Positions 46,934-57,470 of a stretch of DNA of 64,000 nt are shown here, piece after piece (the first letter of the stretch is position 1; each line of letters starts with the position of its first letter). The notes under the pieces were generated by a model. That model did not search any database. It was not told the origin of the DNA and worked only from the letters and a program-made list of their open reading frames with translations. The stretch is from NCBI GenBank assembly GCA_023052935.1, contig CM041297.1:98602484-98666483 (forward strand), written 5' to 3'. The position numbers were made by a program, and so were the translations under genes. This stretch comes from Piezodorus guildinii. Lineage: Eukaryota; Arthropoda; Insecta; Hemiptera; Pentatomidae.

Positions 46934-49741
46934 TTAGCATTTACTGGGATTGTTTGGGAATTGTATTGATAGTAAATGGCTAAATATACGGGTTTTAAAT
47001 GTTGAGAGAGTTTGGGAGTTCCGGATATTAGAAGGAATGGAGTTCCATAAGGATGCGGATCGGATTAAGAATGATTTATCGAAAGCAGTGGATCTATGGG
47101 ACGCCATATACAGGTCAGAAGGCCGCGAGCGGGTGTCACGGGAACGAACAGAGGATTTGAATTTAAGGAGATCAAAGATGTAAGACGGACACTGGGATTG
47201 GATAATCTGGTAGAGGAAGGATGCTAGGAAATACTTACGGCGGAAAGAAGGATAAAGCCACTTCATCTCTTCGTAAAATCGGGTGATAGAGGTGTCTCTA
47301 GATATCCCAAAGATGAAACGTATAAAGCAATTAAACATTCGTTTTAGTTTTGCCTCGAGATCTCCAGAGACACCCCCATACACCGTACAACAGTAGTCAA
47401 AGTGGGGAAATATTAAGGAGCTAACCAACAGCTTACGGGTTTCGATTGGAAGGAGAGGACGTAGGTAATTCAGAAGTTTTAAGGTGGAGAATATTCGACG
47501 GGAGATTTCGGAAACATGATTTTTCCAGGAAAGGCTTTGATCAAGGATGACCCCGAGGTTTTTAACGGATTGATGGAATTTTATTGGATTGTTATTCAGA
47601 AACAGAGTAGGAATCGATGGAAGGGCCTTGAGGAGGGGATTGGAACCTATTACAATTGCCTTGGTCTTCTCAGCATTTAAGTTGAGCTTGTTGTCAGCTG
47701 CCCAATGGCTGATACGATTCAGATCCTCTTGAAGCTTTTCCGTGGCTAGTAATAGGTCGGAAGGAGGAAAGGATAGATAGATTTGGAAATCATCAGCATA
47801 GATATGGTATTGGGAGTGATTGATCTGGAGGGGAAGGTCATTAATATAAACTGCAAATAGTGTAGGAGATAATGATGATCCCTGAGGCACACCACAGGAT
47901 AGAGGCAGAGTTCTGGAAGGAGGTTGACCTGGGGTCACTACATACTGTGAACGGTTAGAGAGGAAGGATTTGAACCAGGTAAGAGCACTGTTTGATAAAG
48001 GTATTTTTCGTAGTTTGGCCAGAAGGATATTATGGTCTACTGTATCGAAAGCTTTGGAGAAATCAAGAAGGATGAGGATGGTTAGTTTTTGGTGTTCTAT
48101 GGCGGATTGGAGATCTTGAGTTATTTTTAGTAGGGCGGATTGAGTTGAATAACCAGGTCGGAAGCCGGATTGGAAAGGGTTGATAAGGGAACGTTCTTCT
48201 AAAAAATTTGATAACTGGACTTGTGCCAGGCGTTCCAGGGGTTTGGATAAATTAGAAAGGAGAGAAATAGGACGGAAATCAGAAGGTGAGGTAGGATTTG
48301 GAACTTTGTTCAATGGACGAACTAAGGCAGTTTTCCACGAATTAGGAAATATGGAGTTTTGAAAGGAAAAATTGTAAATATGGTAAAGTACTGGTATTAG
48401 AACGGGAAGACAGGATTTTATTAGTTTTACGGGAATGTTGTCGGGCCCATAATCATTGGTCTGAGATTTAAGGATAGCTGTTTGTATTTCGCTATAGGAG
48501 AGGTGGGAGAAGAAGAAGCTTTCTGGGTTGAAAATCTGATGGTTAATATCGGCGGCAGGAGAAGAAACAGGAGCAAATGATATAAAATGATTGTTGAGAT
48601 TGTCCGGAGAAACAGAGAGAGGAATGTGGCTATTGGGTTTCAGGATAGATAATTTTCGGATAATTTTCCATTTGGATTTGGAATCAGGAGCATTGGAAAG
48701 TGCGTTATGGATGTGGAGGGATTTAGCACGTCGAACCGCGTCCTGGGTTCTATTACGAAGTTGTTTAAAATATTCGTAATCAGACGGCGTACGAGTGCGT
48801 CGAAATTTTCTTCTTGCTGCTTCTCTTTTTTTCATCATATCTTTTAGGTCATGAGTTAACCAAGGCGCGGTAGGACGTCGTAACATTCGGGTTTTCAAAG
48901 GTGCATGAAGGTCTAGTAAGGTTTTGAGGTATGAGGTAAGAGTGGATATCATATGATCGAGGGAATTAGAGGAATATATAGTATCCCAATGGAGTGATTC
49001 CAGGTCGGTTTGAAGGGATTCGTAAGAGAGGAGGTCCAAACTACGATAAGAGATCACTTTGGGAATGAAGGATTTCACGGGTAGGTTGTAAGAGATATGG
49101 ATAAGATCGTGTGATGAAAGAAACGGAACCGGGTGCTGGGAGGATGAAAGAACCTTTAGAGGTGAGTCAGTAATGTGAAGGTCAAGCCAGGTGTCGGAGA
49201 ATTGGGTATGATGGGTAGGAAAGTAAGGAACGAGATAAAGATTCATAGAATAGATTAGGTCAACTAGGAAAGATTTATCATAGGATTCCGCAAGCATATT
49301 GGTATTAAAATCTCCAGAGATGATAACATTAGTATAACTGGAGACCCATTGGACAAGGGAAGATTCAAACAGGTTATCGAATGGAACATGAGGAGGTCGG
49401 TATACCAGGATATATAGAAAAGGAGTTTTATGGGATATAATTTCAACGAATAGGTATTCAAGATGTGGATAATCATAAGATGGAGATTGGAGAAGGATTT
49501 TAGCCTCGAGACTATCATGTATATATAGCCCCACACCCCCACCCCTGCGATCAGATCTATCGTGGCGAAGGAAGGAATAATTGGTAAGGGATACTTGAGA
49601 GGAAGGAATGTAAGGTTTTAGCAAGGTTTCGGATACTGCTATAATATGATAAAAGTTTTCTAGAAAATACTGGTGGAATTCATCATAGTGGGCAAGAAGG
49701 GATTGTGCATTGATGTGACAGGATGTTAGGATATTAGTCAT
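46934..49741 (-). CDS. LINE ORF2: AP endonuclease and reverse transcriptase
   Basis: Starting at the ATG at 49741 gives 935 residues, a normal length for CR1/L2 ORF2. The frame is open 60 codons further upstream but with no ATG. The N-terminal apurinic-like endonuclease (res. about 1-225) shows HINAQSL, VSETLL, DRRGGGVGLYI, VYRPP, SGDFNTN, TWLDLHITDS and a final SSHDLIHISYN, where the usual SDH is SHD. The reverse transcriptase (res. about 420-700) shows DFRPISLLSNLSKPLERL, the catalytic LLDFSKAFDTVDHNIL, GVPQGSSLSPTLFAVYINDL and YADDFQIYL. After NLGVILDQSLSWKNHV come the thumb (LRPLLPIETRKLLVSSLIF) and a Cys/Tyr-rich tail. It nicks target DNA and primes cDNA synthesis from the element RNA. 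No RNase H domain is present. Confidence 0.95.
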   Translation of the reverse strand: MTNILTSCHINAQSLLAHYDEFHQYFLENFYHIIAVSETLLKPYIPSSQVSLTNYSFLRHDRSDRRGGGVGLYIHDSLEAKILLQSPSYDYPHLEYLFVEIISHKTPFLYILVYRPPHVPFDNLFESSLVQWVSSYTNVIISGDFNTNMLAESYDKSFLVDLIYSMNLYLVPYFPTHHTQFSDTWLDLHITDSPLKVLSSSQHPVPFLSSHDLIHISYNLPVKSFIPKVISYRSLDLLSYESLQTDLESLHWDTIYSSNSLDHMISTLTSYLKTLLDLHAPLKTRMLRRPTAPWLTHDLKDMMKKREAARRKFRRTRTPSDYEYFKQLRNRTQDAVRRAKSLHIHNALSNAPDSKSKWKIIRKLSILKPNSHIPLSVSPDNLNNHFISFAPVSSPAADINHQIFNPESFFFSHLSYSEIQTAILKSQTNDYGPDNIPVKLIKSCLPVLIPVLYHIYNFSFQNSIFPNSWKTALVRPLNKVPNPTSPSDFRPISLLSNLSKPLERLAQVQLSNFLEERSLINPFQSGFRPGYSTQSALLKITQDLQSAIEHQKLTILILLDFSKAFDTVDHNILLAKLRKIPLSNSALTWFKSFLSNRSQYVVTPGQPPSRTLPLSCGVPQGSSLSPTLFAVYINDLPLQINHSQYHIYADDFQIYLSFPPSDLLLATEKLQEDLNRISHWAADNKLNLNAEKTKAIVIGSNPLLKALPSIPTLFLNNNPIKFHQSVKNLGVILDQSLSWKNHVSEISRRIFSTLKLLNYLRPLLPIETRKLLVSSLIFPHFDYCCTVYGGVSGDLEAKLKRMFNCFIRFIFGISRDTSITRFYEEMKWLYPSFRRKYFLASFLYQIIQSQCPSYIFDLLKFKSSVRSRDTRSRPSDLYMASHRSTAFDKSFLIRSASLWNSIPSNIRNSQTLSTFKTRIFSHLLSIQFPNNPSKC

Positions 49742-50156
49742 AACTAAGGTGGGATATGGAATAGCAAAGAAAAGGTCGGAGGCCAGGAAATAGGTTATAG
49801 CAAATTTTAAAGGTATGTATAATTTCAAGGTCAATCTGTATGAAGTTATAAAATGATAGATGAAATAAGTAAGTGAGAGTCCTATGAATAATTTGGATGA
49901 AATAATTGGAATATTCAACAAAGAATATTATAGCTCCAACAGACAGATAACCGTAATATACTCGAAAAAAAATTAATATAACATGATGATTTAAAAATTC
50001 TTGATTTAGAATAATTATAGTTGCTTTCCAATAAAGGAAAGTAACTTTAGTGATGTACCATATAAGAACAAAAATTAACACAAAAAAAATGTCCTCAGTA
50101 AAAAAAATGAAAAAAAGTATAAATAAATAAATAATCTTGTGGTGACTTGATCTCAT
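49734..50156 (-). CDS. Hydrophobic inter-ORF frame of the LINE, doubtful
   Basis: In the same frame as ORF1, TGA-ATT-ATG opens a 140-codon frame that fills the entire spacer. It stops at a TAA overlapping the first codons of ORF2 (ATGACTAA). The product is Phe/Ile/Leu/Tyr-rich with several potential membrane spans (for example YLFILFFIFF and IFFVLIFVLIWYI). The T-rich base composition of the spacer alone could produce this. It might instead be a translational bridge between the ORFs or a readthrough extension of ORF1. No homolog is known to me. Confidence 0.25.
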   Translation of the reverse strand: MRSSHHKIIYLFILFFIFFTEDIFFVLIFVLIWYITKVTFLYWKATIIILNQEFLNHHVILIFFRVYYGYLSVGAIIFFVEYSNYFIQIIHRTLTYLFHLSFYNFIQIDLEIIHTFKICYNLFPGLRPFLCYSISHLSYD

Positions 50157-50159
50157 AAT

Positions 50160-51077
50160 TCAACTGAAAACATCTAAGTCAGATGGTTTATTTATTATGA
50201 TAGCTGGGTAACCATCAGACTTGCGACATCTGACTCCGCCTCCGCTGAACCAGACGTATTTTATGTTTGCAGATACCTTTTTCTGACGGGCTAACCAGTA
50301 GAGGTGCCGGTTAGTGGACGTCATCGCGTCGCTGATGTAGATTGGGTGGACACTATTTTCTTCCCAGCCCAAATGACGAGTAGAGAAGTCCCTTTTGATT
50401 CTTCGTTGCCGCACGAGGTCATCTCTTACAGTCCGACGAACAAACCGAGCGACGATGGTCCCCGGTTTTCCCGTCTCTCTTGGCCTGAGACGCACCGCGT
50501 GGTCCAGATCTTCTGGGCTGAGCTGGATGCCCAGGCCAGCACCGACGCTGATGATAGTTCCCAGAACAGTCTCACCTGGTCTCTCCGGAATGCCTCTAAT
50601 TTCAAGAGTATTATTTAGGTTATTTTTTTCAGTATTATTAAGACGGCCTTCCAGGTCGGAAATTTTTATTTTTAAATTATTATTTTCCTGAGTCAGTTTT
50701 TCAACTTGAGCTGTTTGTTGTTGAAGAAGACTTTCTATTTTTTGTAATCTTTCCATGTTTTGATAGGAAAGCTCCGACTGTTTATGCAGCGTTTCTTTGA
50801 TATCCTTAAGTTCGTCAATTCCCCGTAATCTGGCCTTCATTTCACGAACTTCCTCCGTCAGCGCCCTCAGTAGTTCAATCATTGAACTAGGCTCCGTGAC
50901 TGGCGATGTCCGTGTTGACGTTTCACATTCAGGACAAATCCATTTTTTAAATGCTTCTGATTCCGCTGAATCTATTTTAATACACTTTGTGTGATATAAA
51001 TTTTGACAGATACTGCAAGCAACTTTTAATTTGTCATCACGCCCCACGGATTTATTGCATGCTTTACAATTAACCAT
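50160..51077 (-). CDS. LINE ORF1: PHD finger, coiled coil, Baculo_FP-like domain
   Basis: 305 residues from the ATG at 51077. Residues 1-52 form a PHD/zinc-finger-like motif: C4 and C7 (CKAC), C21 and C24 (CSIC), H29, C32, then C48 and C51 (CPEC). Residues about 65-155 are a heptad-rich coiled coil (EEVREMKARL..., QVEKLTQENNNLKIKISDLE), expected to drive multimerisation. Residues about 158-300 (LEIRGIPERPGE..., PIYISDAMTSTNRHLYWLAR, YVWFSGGGVRCRKSDGYPAI) match in pattern the Baculo_FP-type C-terminal domain found in many insect LINE ORF1 proteins. The likely role is RNA binding and ribonucleoprotein assembly; the PHD finger could guide it to chromatin. It precedes ORF2 on the same RNA. Confidence 0.9.
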   Translation of the reverse strand: MVNCKACNKSVGRDDKLKVACSICQNLYHTKCIKIDSAESEAFKKWICPECETSTRTSPVTEPSSMIELLRALTEEVREMKARLRGIDELKDIKETLHKQSELSYQNMERLQKIESLLQQQTAQVEKLTQENNNLKIKISDLEGRLNNTEKNNLNNTLEIRGIPERPGETVLGTIISVGAGLGIQLSPEDLDHAVRLRPRETGKPGTIVARFVRRTVRDDLVRQRRIKRDFSTRHLGWEENSVHPIYISDAMTSTNRHLYWLARQKKVSANIKYVWFSGGGVRCRKSDGYPAIIINKPSDLDVFS

Positions 51078-51442
51078 TTTAATTGATTATATAATGAAAT
51101 TTACGTAAATAAATATTTAAAAGTTCTCAATATTAACAATAATAACAATACAGTATGTTTTTCTCGGAGTCTGTTGGGATTAGTGCGAGTAAACAGATAG
51201 CTCCCCACTACTGCCACACAACGGTTCTGACTTATTGAATTGTTTTGAATGTTTTTCACTGAATATATATGTATTTCTTTTTTTTTTTTATATGATAGGA
51301 ATAAAAGCTTGACTATAGCGTTACCTGATTGAGTTTTAGTATAGTTATAGAGAGTTTCACTGGAAACGCCTAAAATTTTCAATAGAAATAAGTAGCACTA
51401 ATAACAAACACAGGAAGGACTAAATAAACACCTTACTGCACC

Positions 51443-51484
51443 AGAGATACTCTAAGACTGATGATACTGTCTTAGAGTATCTCT
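51443..51484. repeat. Perfect 16-bp hairpin upstream of the LINE ORF1
   Basis: AGAGATACTCTAAGAC (51443-51458) and GTCTTAGAGTATCTCT (51469-51484) are exact reverse complements around the 10-nt loop TGATGATACT. It lies 366 bp upstream of ORF1, near the likely 5' end of the LINE. Confidence 0.85.
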
Positions 51485-51490
51485 GTCTGA

Positions 51491-53560
51491 AATCTCTGAA
51501 TCTGAAATGGTAACTTAACTATCAACCTGAAAACCAAGCGAGCATACAAAAAAAAAAAATAATAATAATTATGAAATAATTGATTAAACGAATATGGGCT
51601 CACAAATATGAAAATTATTTTTTTTTAAATACTAAACTTGCATTATTCAATGTATCAAGCAAATTGGATCGAATAAATCGATGTATGAAAATAGACGAAT
51701 AAACGCATTATTTTTTTCCTGAATAATACTTAAATTTTCTTAATGGACCAAAGTGATTAAAAAATTAATGTTTGTAATTCACTAATATCACATATTAATA
51801 AATAAAAATATAGTGAATGATGAAGAGCAAATACGAGGCCTGTGGGAGTGGACACGAAGACAAAATGAAGGACTAAGGGTCAGCGCCCTCTGTTAGGATT
51901 CATCTCTGTATCTTCTTGTCGTTGGGATCTTGCCAACTCCCATCTCCATCAAATTCGTTTTTTGTTTTCTTTATTTTCATCTCGAAATCTAACTCAGTTG
52001 TATTTCTAACCAACGTTGTGATATCTGATAAAGTTAAAATCAGAAGTCCAAATCTAGTTCTCTACCATTTCAAATAATTCCAAACAAGCACTATAATAAA
52101 TTATTTGAGGCGCATTTTTATAAGAAATACTTAAATATATTTTGGTAGCTACATATTTTGTTTTAATTTGATGACTTTTAATCTTATTGAAGTCATTGAC
52201 AAGCCTTAAGTTAAAAAATCTAAACTCGAAACGTTTTGAGCCCCTGGTTCTTTACGCTGAAAGCTATATTTTTCTAAGGATACCAATGACGTTTGATTTG
52301 TAGGAATTTAGTAATCTTGAAATTACTTTAGAGCCCAACAAGTGTATTGGAGCTATGGAAAAATCTGAAGCTCTAGACAAAAATATAATATTTTTATTTG
52401 AAATTATTATTTAATAAGAATTTTTGTAAGACTGAAATCAATTTGAATGACAAACATTTAAAAAAAATCTCGATATCCTACTTCATATAATTAAAAGACT
52501 TTTTTTATGTGTTTAGTATGAGTTTGAAAAAGTGATATGAGTCAAAACAGTAACCTAGGTTGGTATTTTTTCTGGATGGAAAGGAGAAAGGGGAACACAG
52601 TAAAAACGTGTTGGGCTGGAGTCATTCTTAGGAACGCCCAAGGTTTTCATGGACTTAAATAACGTCCCATAAAGTTAGATTATTGTTCGAGTTTTGTGTA
52701 TAAATTTTAATTTTAGGACGTTTGAATATTTTAATTCTTAAAGTGAAAAAAGACAGCAGGTGCGATACAGATAATAATTTCCTCTCTTTCCATTTACTTA
52801 TCAAAAAATTAATCGATTTTTGTTCCTTTGAGATTTTTATTGTGGGAAAGAAAATGGAGGAAAATATTTTAGAAATTTTTAACGTTCATTTGATGGAACA
52901 TATTTCCAATTTTTTAATGCGTCAAGCGGTTCAGTAAAAAATAGAAATATTATATATCAAAATATTCATTCATCAAATTTATTACTGCATTCAGATTTTG
53001 ATCAATCATGTCTAAGTACCACTAAGTGAATGAGTATTTACATAAAAAATGTTTTTATACTGTTATATAATTTACCATATCATCGAATGCTATTACAAAG
53101 TCAATGAAGAAACAAATGCCTAATGTTTTCTCTCACTCGACTTATCCTTTAATTTTATAAGAAAATAATATTATTGATACTTTTAAGTATTTGCTGCTTA
53201 TAATATCAACATAGATTATCAAGAACCGGTTGTGTATTTTCTTCGATCAGATATTCTTGAAGGAACCCGAGAATTCCTTTGCAATAAAAAAAAAAAAAAA
53301 ATCAATTTAGCATTTTGATTAGTTTCTTGGAAATTTAACGAAGGATAGACTGAGGTATCTGAGAATTTATCTGATCCTTGAAGCTGCCCCATCCCACCCC
53401 GTCACATAATGAGCTACATTTATAAGACCGGGCCCACGGGCCTGAATTAGACCTGATTTACATATATACTGTCCTTGTTTCACTTCCATCGCTCTTGGAT
53501 TAAACTTGGGGCCCATTTATATGTATTAGAGAACGTCTCGAGGGCGTATATTATATAAAA
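51491..53560. other. Non-coding, nothing firm
   Basis: AT-rich. A CTCGAAACGTTTTGAGCC-type motif at about 52224 is another member of the recurring CGAAACG theme. A 71-codon frame at 52722-52937 has no recognisable content and opens on a non-ATG codon. Confidence 0.35.
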
Positions 53561-53810
53561 TACGCTTATGCCTTGAGTTTTTTATTACATTCTACCTCCT
53601 CTTTATGTATCGGGTCCGGTCGTCTAAGGGATATGTAATGTATGCGCGGAAGGGAGGGGATAATACCGAATATGGAAAGCCACCTTGAGGCCTGAGAGAA
53701 GGTTGATAAATGTCCGCCAGCTTCCATGCCTCCACGTGTTAGCCATTGTAGTTCCACGTGTTGGCCACGTGATAGGGTGCGGAAAAAAGGCATTTTTTCG
53801 ATAAAAAACA
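53561..53810. promoter_or_regulatory. GC-richer block with three CACGTG E-boxes in 39 bp
   Basis: CACGTG occurs at 53733-53738, 53755-53760 and 53766-53771, within CTCCACGTGTTAGCCATTG, GTTCCACGTGTTGG and GGCCACGTGAT. Palindromic E-boxes bind bHLH factors such as Max/Myc, USF or CLOCK-type dimers. The block is otherwise non-coding; the one frame across it opens on a weak context and matches nothing. It is likely a regulatory module, by clustering alone. Confidence 0.4.
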
Positions 53811-54404
53811 AGAGAAGAGGGGTTCGTTTCTGAAGGTAGCCTTTAACTTCCGGACCATTAGTTAGATTGGTTCGTACATTGGTTTGGTTTTTGATTTATT
53901 TATTGGCATAAAACTTCTTGGTCATCAGTGCCTCATTTTAGAAAATCAATTTAAAACAAATAATATATTTTTGATACAAAAAATTATGGCTTTAGTTGAA
54001 ATTATTAATTAAAAACAAATAATAAACAATACAACAAATAATAAACAATAAACAAATACATTATAGACAAATAATAATACAATAATGATAAACATAATAA
54101 GTAATACATACAGATTGGTATATTGTCTAAATGCTTCTTGTTTCGAAAAAAGCTTGAAGCAATTCGATTTTTATAAAACTTTAGGCAGTACCAAAACGAG
54201 AAACATCATTCCAAGACAAGTGAGAACGTTAAATAATATGTTATAACTTAGTTATATATTTTTTTAATAAAATAGAAATATTTCAAATTTTTTTTTTTGC
54301 AAAGTAACACCTTATACAGTGCTAAAACAAGATAGGTAGTATTAAATCTGTGCTCAGATGGCAAAATAGTTTGTCTTTTCTTTTTAACTACTTAGATATT
54401 TAGT
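53811..54404. other. AT-rich with AATAAAC-type low complexity
   Basis: The sequence 53890-53940 (TTTATTTATTGGCATAAAAC...) looks like the 3' border of a minus-strand LINE. The sequence 54005-54110 is an AATAAAC/ATAATAC low-complexity tract. Nothing else recognised. Confidence 0.35.
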
Positions 54405-54548
54405 TGAGATATATTACAATTTGCTTCAAAATGAACAATAGTAATAGTGATATGAGAACACATTCATACAGTATTTACTACAAACAATGATACAAGTCGA
54501 ATTAAATAAAAATAGAAGAAAAAAAAAATCAAACATATATATATTATA

Positions 54549-54587
<39 letters not shown>

Positions 54588-54640
54588 AGAGAGAGAGAGA
54601 GAGAGAGACACCCATAATTAAAATAAATACGAATATAATA
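54405..54640 (-). repeat. Repeat family E, copy 2, with (TA)n(GA)n tract
   Basis: Shares GATATATTACAATTTGCTTC, AAAATGAACAATAGTAATAG and TGATATGAGAACACATTCA with copies 1 and 3. A (TA)n run (54553-54584) passes directly into (GA)n (54585-54607). Confidence 0.65.
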
Positions 54641-55717
54641 CACACAATCATAGACTTTTCATAGAAATAAGAGTATTCACATTCTGGAGTATCCATTGGT
54701 ATGTGTTTAGAATGTGTCAACATTTCACAATGTGTTTTTCTTTATGAGTAAGCAAATCTGCATTGTATAAATAAACGACCCACCATGCTAAAAAAAAACG
54801 AATGGACACGCCAGAACGTGAAGACTCTCATCTCTAGAAAAAGTTACTTATACCATTTTGGCATCTCAGTACAGAAATAAAATGTGTTGAATATTTAAAA
54901 AAAAAATTAGTTAACAAATACATTAAAATGATAAATTGCCTGAAATAAAGAATTCTCTATCATTTAGGACAATTTAAAATCAGAAGAATTAGAGTAACTC
55001 GCCATTATGACGATGATACGGTATAACATACCCACACTATAAAAAATTCAATTTTTTTTTTAATTGAGCTAATATAAAGAGTTGTGGGATTTGCCGGTTC
55101 ATTAGAAAATTAAAAACAAGTATATCAAATTATTAATAAAATATTTTAAACTTTTATTTAATATTTTTAATGCTTACTTAATAGCAAACATTTGTATAAT
55201 TGTATCAATTTAGGTATTTTAAATAAAATGTATTCATTAAACTCCCAACTATAAATATTTAAGATCCTGGAAAGGTCTAGACATCTGTTTGTACATTTTT
55301 AAAAAAAAACTACATATTTTTTTAGGCTCTTGGCATAATCACACTATACATAAAGAATCACCAATTATACACAGATTTACATTTATAACCATTTATCGAC
55401 TGTAAAATGACGGCCTTACAGCGATACCAAAAGAATACTGATAGAATCATAATTCGTAGGCAATTAACTTAAAGACTCTAACATAAGAAAGTTAAAAAAA
55501 AAAAAGGCTGGAAAACATTTTCGAAAGAAGTATTTAATCTAATAATTTTATTTTTAATAATAATTGATAAAGGAAGCACAAATAAGTATATTGTTATTAT
55601 TAAAATTCGGATTGAAAGACATACCTTTCTATAAATACAACGTTAAAAAATCTTCATGTAACATAACAATATAAAAATCCTAATTCTGTAATATTCTTTA
55701 AATGTAATATCTAAGGA
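54641..55717. other. AT-rich non-coding stretch
   Basis: No feature supported. Confidence 0.4.
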
Positions 55718-55930
55718 CAATTTATTTATTTTATTTTTTTAGATATTCAATGGGATAAATGTTTCAAAATGAACAATAGTAATAGTGATATGAGACCACA
55801 TTCACACAGTATTTACAACAAACAATGATAAAGTCGAATTACATATAAATAGAGAAACAAAAATAAGTATAAAAGAAAAAAAAAAAACTGTAATTAAAAT
55901 AAATACAAATATCATACACACAATTATTTA
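55718..55930 (-). repeat. Repeat family E, copy 3
   Basis: After TTATTTTATTTTTTTAGATA it reads TTCAAAATGAACAATAGTAA, TAGTGATATGAGACCACATT and CACACAGTATTTACAACAAA, closest to copy 2. The T-rich start again suggests a poly-A tail of a minus-strand element. Confidence 0.65.
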
Positions 55931-57127
55931 TTTATCATTTTACTTTTTTAATTCTCCTATAGGAAAGAATGAATTAATACTGGAAAAGTATACTTTGGAC
56001 ACCCTTTCAAATCGAAGCATTCTAAACAACTTAACTTCCTTTGTTTTGTGATTTTTAATTGTAAATAAAATCATAAATCATATAAGGTTTTTTGAAAAGG
56101 TTATTTCTGTCTTTAGGAGCTGTAGTAACTATTTTATAAATTCTTTTCCCCTCAAAATGTAACACATTCGACACACTCTAGCTCGGGTGTTGCTCAGAAC
56201 AAAATTATATGTAAGTTAGATATTTAATGAAAAATATTTTTCTTATTTAAAACGTTTTGATATAAACTACCGTTTAGGAACTATAATGGTTCAAATAAAG
56301 AAAGTCACGTTTTCGTTAATTTCTAGGGTTAAGATCTTTTATGGCACGTTATGTGTTAGTGATGCTCGGATCGAAATATAGACATTCTATATACAATTTT
56401 CGGTAGACCTACTTTTTACAGCTATATTGGTTTGAGTTTAAAAAGTTACTAATGTAATTAGGGACTAATGTCTAAATATACAAAATACACGATTAAAAAT
56501 AAATTTTCTGATCAGATTATTTCTTTCTTTCTTTACCTTCAATACTTCCCAAATATAAATCCCCATATCTGTTCCGCTCAATTTCTCCCTGACTGGAAAA
56601 AGTAGTACTAGAATAGAATAAATCTACGTCTATTATTTTTCCTAGCCAGAGAGAATTACTAGAGCCACATTTATCTGTCTTATTTTTATTTATTTTTTTA
56701 ATACCTTTTATTTTGAGGTGTCTATTAACGCAATGCGCAATCGTATTGCGAATCCGAGATTTACAATACTTCAGGGTCTGATGGGTACAGCACTCCAGGC
56801 GCCAGTACGTTACCTAAGTAACTACTATTCACTTAGCTTGAGGTTACGCCCAGATTACTTTGAGTTATTTATTATTCAATACAGTTTCGGACTAGCCGGG
56901 TTTAAGATTGAAGGCAAGTTTTGTTTAAGGTAGCTCAAGGGATGAAAATTACTATATAAATATACATTTTATGTCTGTTCAGGGTTTCAAAGAAACAAAA
57001 ATTGTTTAAATAATCCTTAAATTTTTTAAACGAACATTCTATTTGATAAAGGAATATTAAATACTTAATTAAAATTCAGAACACTAGCTTCTTCATTTTT
57101 CTGATCTGTTATTTTAATTTCACTTAA
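55931..57127. other. AT-rich non-coding stretch
   Basis: The sequence 56718-56933 carries a 71-codon plus-strand frame of balanced composition (starting after TTGAGGTG, including MRNRIANPRFTILQ and YLSNYYSLSLRLR) that I cannot identify. Nothing else stands out. Confidence 0.3.
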
Positions 57128-57470
57128 CTTTATATGAAATATATAGTAAGGAAAAGTATTGCGATCGTGAAAATTTTCAAATTCCAGTTTTCAGAAAATA
57201 AACGTTTTAGTGTCCCATTAGTCCAAATGACCAAGTCTCGAAAAAAGGTCTGTGTGTGTGGTGTTTGTGTGTGTTTTGTGTGTGTGCGTAAGTTTAGCGC
57301 AAAGCCTAAAGTTGTGCGAAACTGAAATTTCATATTTAAGACAAATATACACGCAGGTGTTACAGCAACTTTTTCTTAATCAGCTAACCAGAAGAGCCAC
57401 TTTATATTATGCATTTTGCACCCTTTTATGATTTATATGATGATCAAATCAAGAAAAAAAAAAAATTGGA
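57128..57470 (+). repeat. Dispersed repeat family B, copy 2
   Basis: AAGTATTGCGATCGTGAAAA, TTTTCAAATTCCAGTTTTC, AGTCCAAATGACCAAGTC, a GTGTGTGTG-rich segment, GTTACAGCAACTTTTTC and ATGCATTTTGCACCC follow the same order as copy 1 at 22621-23000. It is better preserved at its 5' end. Confidence 0.65.

Larger units (their letters stand above)
46152..51490 (-). mobile_element. Full-length CR1/L2-group LINE, both ORFs intact
   Basis: Read on the minus strand the element has a 5' leader (beginning somewhere at 51.1-51.5 kb), ORF1 (51077-50160), a 418-nt inter-ORF region, ORF2 (49741-46934), a 3' UTR of about 780 nt, and an (ATT)n tail at 46178-46152. Microsatellite rather than poly-A tails are typical of CR1/L2 elements. 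Neither ORF has a stop or frameshift, so this copy may be young and mobile. Truncated relatives occur at 4262, 29880 and 63255. Target-site duplications were not found, and the 5' boundary is uncertain. Confidence 0.85.

Noticed and set aside
49742..49921. 60-codon extension of LINE ORF2
   Set aside because: It begins on TTG with no ATG, is hydrophobic T-rich spacer, and the endonuclease domain starts just after the ATG at 49741.
7206..54607. Multiple (TA)n tracts as origins or regulatory elements
   Set aside because: They are simple microsatellites common in AT-rich genomes, with no other signal.
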